A program made the translations under genes and the position numbers. Below the pieces are notes generated by a model. That model did not search any database, was not told where the DNA came from, and worked only from the letters and a program-made list of their open reading frames with translations. Positions 6,631-9,019 of a stretch of 9,019 bases of DNA are shown here, piece after piece. Source of the stretch: CALHKP01 sp963558075 (GTDB lineage: Bacteria > Bacillota > Clostridia > Peptostreptococcales > Anaerovoracaceae); assembly GCA_963558075.1 (NCBI GenBank), contig CAUWFN010000057.1:1-9019 (forward strand), read 5' to 3'. Position 1 is the first letter of the stretch. Every line of letters begins with the position of its first letter.

Positions 6631-7937
6631 TTAGACACACTGCCTACTTTCATTTAGCTCGTCTCTCCCAAAAATATTTTCCTGGTAACCAGCAAACCCT
6701 GTCTTCCTTATACACTCTGCCACATGAACAAGCCTCTCGTCTGTTATATTATCTAACATCTTGATGCGCCTTTCAGAAAGTTCTTCATTTGATATACAGA
6801 TTTTATAATCTTTCTCTTCCATATGCCAGTATTCAAAATCACCTTTGTAATAGCGCGAGAGCTTCTGCGCAATCAAAAGTCCCTCGGGGTCAAGATCTCC
6901 AGAGTAAAACGCCTTTGTTTGTGACTCAGCCAGAAGGTCCAAAACAATTAGGCTTGCAAGTACTGGTTGCCCGTTCATACACATATATGATTTTTCACCA
7001 TCGCTATCACACATCAAAGCAAATACTGACGGATTTTCTACAATATATATCTCATCATCAATACAATTCATACTGCTAAGGTCTGCAATAACGTTTAAAG
7101 GTAGCTCAAGTACACTCTTCTCCTCAAAAAAACCTTCTATCCCGCTGTGTCTATGTCCATCTTTCTTTCTTGCATGAACATTATAGATTAGAGCAGAGTT
7201 AGACATATCGTCAATCATTATGCCTGCATCTAGATAACTTTTCTGCCTCTTATATGAAGGAAAAATCCCAGAAGGGGCAATATATCGGTTTCTCGCAGAG
7301 ATATCATACTGTATTATCTTGTATAACAGACCTCCGTCAGTAGTGCCTGCATCAAAAGCATGAGGGTTACCACACATTTTGGCTGCAAAAACTGCAAGAT
7401 ACTCCTTTTTTCCAAAGCGATATGGAAGTCTATTAAATATCTCAGCACAAAGAAAAAGCTGCCTACCCCATTCATTGGTATTCTTTCGACCGACTCCTTT
7501 TATTATTTCTTCAAAGTCAGACAAGCATTCTTCTGCTGGAGTTTCAGAATACTTCTTCCTAAATGCATCTTCTAGAAAACTTATGCGCTCTTCTAAAATT
7601 CTCTCTTCCTCAGCCTTTCCTAGAATCTTTTTCCCAAAGAAATCCTCCAAAATCTCTTCAGGTAAAATTTCCGCATACCGGCTTTGTTCAAGAGCTCTTT
7701 CGAATTTATCTGCCGAAATCGTGATGCTTTTTCTGCCATGAAAATTTTTACAGAAAAATCCCTCTAAGGTTTCTATATCAGATGATGATGGTTCTTTTAT
7801 AACAACGCTTCCTGCAAACTTTCCGTATGAGCGGTATTTTCGGCAAAATCCATCAAAGATTCTTCTCCATATTGGTGCCGATCAAAATATTCAAGACACT
7901 CCATTTTCAGTTTTTCTGCATCACAATTTCTAGCCAC
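6631..7937 (-). pseudogene. Frameshifted JetD-like protein (TIGR02679 type: DUF3323 + DUF2399)
   Basis: In Wadjet-type systems the JetD subunit is a Toprim-like nuclease that cleaves plasmid DNA held by the SMC complex. The gene begins at a GTG (7937-7935) with AAGAGGA 7 nt upstream, 30 bp after the SMC-like gene. The first frame gives VARNCDAEKLKMECLEYFDRHQ, then drifts to a stop at 7799-7797. The family sequence resumes one frame over with WRRIFDGFCRKYRSYGKFAG and stays open to the stop at 6631. One missing base near 7870 explains this; restored, the protein is about 435 residues. Domain marks (restored numbering): GNPHAFDAGT at about 190-199, as in TIGR02679 (GDPHALDxGT); the Toprim-like Glu in VENPSVF at about 301; and the DxD in GDLDPEG at about 348-350. 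The catalytic part is intact, but the first usable start codon in that frame is a TTG at 7650, which would lose the N-terminal domain. A sequencing error is possible. Confidence 0.85.
7797..7881 (-). other. Zone containing the frameshift in the JetD-like gene
   Basis: The frame that encodes the rest of the protein is closed by TGA at 7884-7882, and the GTG-initiated frame is closed by TAA at 7799-7797, so the shift must lie between them. Family-like sequence switches from EYFDRHQ to WRRIFDGF at about 7876-7869, which points to loss of one base next to the CAA codon there. No X-XXY-YYZ slippery heptamer is seen, so programmed frameshifting is unlikely. Confidence 0.75.
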
Positions 7938-7967
7938 TTATATTCCTCTTTTCTATATTCCCCTATG

Positions 7968-9019
7968 CTAGGATTTCAATCCGATTTCGACTCCCCTCTG
8001 CTCAACTTCTTCTTCACTGTCAAGTAGCTCTTTGCTGAATCCGTTCCATAAATAAGGTAAAACTGTTACAAATTTCACGTTTCCCGGGCGCACGAGCTGA
8101 TATATTGCAAGGGCATCTAGCGTGTCGCAATCTCCCCATAAAACCTGGGAATTAATTATAAAATCAAATCCGAACTGTGCCATAAGCCTGAACATATCGC
8201 GAATATTTCTATTGTCAACACCTGCAAAAGCCTCGTCTAGACAAATCAGGCGAGGTGCATCTTCTCTTCCACCTTGGTACTTCGCAACTACTGCCGAGAA
8301 CAAAGGCACATACATCGCCATAGCTTTTTCTCCACCACTGAAAGTTCCAAACACACTGTTTGTAAGTTCCTTCTGGCGTTCTCCCTTTTTCTGCGACATA
8401 AGTTCAAATTCAAACCAATTTCTATAATCTAAAGTTTCTTTCATAATTTGATAGAAAGAAACCATACCGCCGCTATCTCCTGCAATTCGTCTCGCCTCTT
8501 CAACCTTTGATTTGAAATGAGAGGAAAGAGCTTCTGCTTCCTCCTCGCTCATAACTCTATAGTCTTTTTTTAGCAGCTCAACTAGCTCGCGAGTATCTAG
8601 CTGGTCTTCTTTTTCTGCCGTTTTGCTTCTCCATCTCAGGCTCAGCTTAAGACTACTCGATGTATCCATACTATTCATCAAAGCATTCATTTTCTGAACC
8701 CACATATTGGATGCATTTATCTTACCGCGTATTTTTCGGCTTACTGTATTTGCTAAAATATCTTCGAACAGCTCTCTATCGCCGTCTTTTATGAGATTTT
8801 CTAGTTCAGCGATATCTTCTTCTAGGTGAATCAAAAGACTTGAGAATGAAACTTCTATTCCCTGATACCTTGCAGCAATATCGATTCGCTGCGGTGAATA
8901 ATCAAAGTATCTACTAGTAGAACTTCCACTGTCAAAGTCATGACTTTCTTTTATATCCTCTGAATCTATAGTACCTGATTCTGATGCTCCAACAGATTTT
9001 GCTTTTTCAAGGCTTATCT
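7968..9019 (-). CDS. SMC-like ATPase, C-terminal part (TIGR02680 type, JetC-like), partial
   Basis: About 350 C-terminal residues of a long SMC/Rad50-like ATPase; the frame stays open to the window edge, so the 5' part is missing. In Wadjet-type systems this subunit dimerises and extrudes DNA loops to recognise small circular DNA. Seen here: a charged, helical stretch typical of the end of the coiled coil (about 8550-8850); the ABC signature FSGGEKA at about 8320-8342; Walker B with catalytic Glu, LICLDEAFAGVD, at about 8215-8250, followed by the D-loop; and the tail LAIYQLVR followed by a WNG motif, as in TIGR02680 proteins. A short Ser/Asp/Glu-rich segment lies near 8900-9000. A TTG at 8834 is inside the frame and is not the true start. 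The following JetD-like gene starts 30 bp after the stop and is clearly in the same operon. The JetA-like and JetB-like genes are expected upstream, beyond the window. Confidence 0.88.
   Translation of the reverse strand, partial: ISLEKAKSVGASESGTIDSEDIKESHDFDSGSSTSRYFDYSPQRIDIAARYQGIEVSFSSLLIHLEEDIAELENLIKDGDRELFEDILANTVSRKIRGKINASNMWVQKMNALMNSMDTSSSLKLSLRWRSKTAEKEDQLDTRELVELLKKDYRVMSEEEAEALSSHFKSKVEEARRIAGDSGGMVSFYQIMKETLDYRNWFEFELMSQKKGERQKELTNSVFGTFSGGEKAMAMYVPLFSAVVAKYQGGREDAPRLICLDEAFAGVDNRNIRDMFRLMAQFGFDFIINSQVLWGDCDTLDALAIYQLVRPGNVKFVTVLPYLWNGFSKELLDSEEEVEQRGVEIGLKS

Noticed and set aside
6627..6639. TGTGT-TAG-ACACA hairpin at the JetD-like stop codon as a terminator
   Set aside because: The stem is only 5 bp, AT-rich, and has no following T-run on the minus strand.
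6576..6653. ATG at 6653 as start of the MATE protein
   Set aside because: It adds 26 polar residues before the family N-terminus and overlaps the end of the JetD-like gene; the ATG at 6575 has a better fit and its own GGGGAAG.
7797..7881. Programmed -1 frameshift in the JetD-like gene
   Set aside because: No slippery heptamer or convincing downstream structure is seen where the frames overlap; a lost base is the simpler explanation.
111..8427. Plus-strand open frames of 60-120 codons throughout
   Set aside because: All lie opposite well-supported minus-strand genes, or across the repeat array or control region, and show no family-like sequence or consistent ribosome sites.
8832..8834. TTG at 8834 as start of an independent 288-residue protein
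   Set aside because: The same frame is open without a stop to the window edge and the sequence is the C-terminal part of a longer SMC-like protein.

Overview
The window reads as the chromosome of a low-GC, strictly anaerobic Firmicute (Clostridia-like). The evidence is AT-rich coding sequence, AGGAGG-type ribosome sites, a near-perfect sigma-A promoter, a 4Fe-4S/flavin oxidoreductase rich in cysteine, and nickel metallochaperones of hydrogenase type. No rRNA, tRNA, CRISPR array or insertion sequence was seen. I do not name a species. All genes lie on the minus strand, so transcription runs from high to low coordinates.

Right part (about 9019 to 5190): the C-terminal third of an SMC-like ATPase of the TIGR02680 type runs in from the window edge. 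It is followed 30 bp later by a TIGR02679-type protein (DUF3323 plus DUF2399 Toprim-like nuclease). These are the JetC-like and JetD-like parts of a Wadjet-type anti-plasmid system; the JetA and JetB partners should lie just outside, above position 9019. The JetD-like gene has a single-base frameshift near its N-terminus (around 7870), so it is probably broken here, or the base is a sequencing error. A MATE efflux transporter follows 55 bp downstream, and a strong hairpin terminator at 5192-5220 closes this block.

Left part (about 5152 to 1): a consensus promoter (TTGACA, 17 bp, TATAAT) with two matching TGGT-N3-ACCA operators of FadR-subfamily GntR type drives a second operon. Its order is a 922-residue multi-cluster FAD oxidoreductase, hypA (1 bp after it), a Trp/Tyr-rich membrane protein resembling DUF5692, and hypB. 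Between hypA and the membrane protein lies an unusual GC-rich array of twelve 8-bp repeats. HypB keeps its nickel site and G1, G3 and G4 motifs but ends about 25-30 residues early, before the G5 region, next to a likely terminator at the window edge.

The left operon pairs nickel delivery (HypA/HypB) with an NAD(P)H/ferredoxin-type flavoenzyme and an uncharacterised membrane protein, but no hydrogenase or other nickel enzyme lies in the window. It is the most likely place here for an undescribed function. The right block belongs to a known defence family with an apparently inactivated nuclease subunit.
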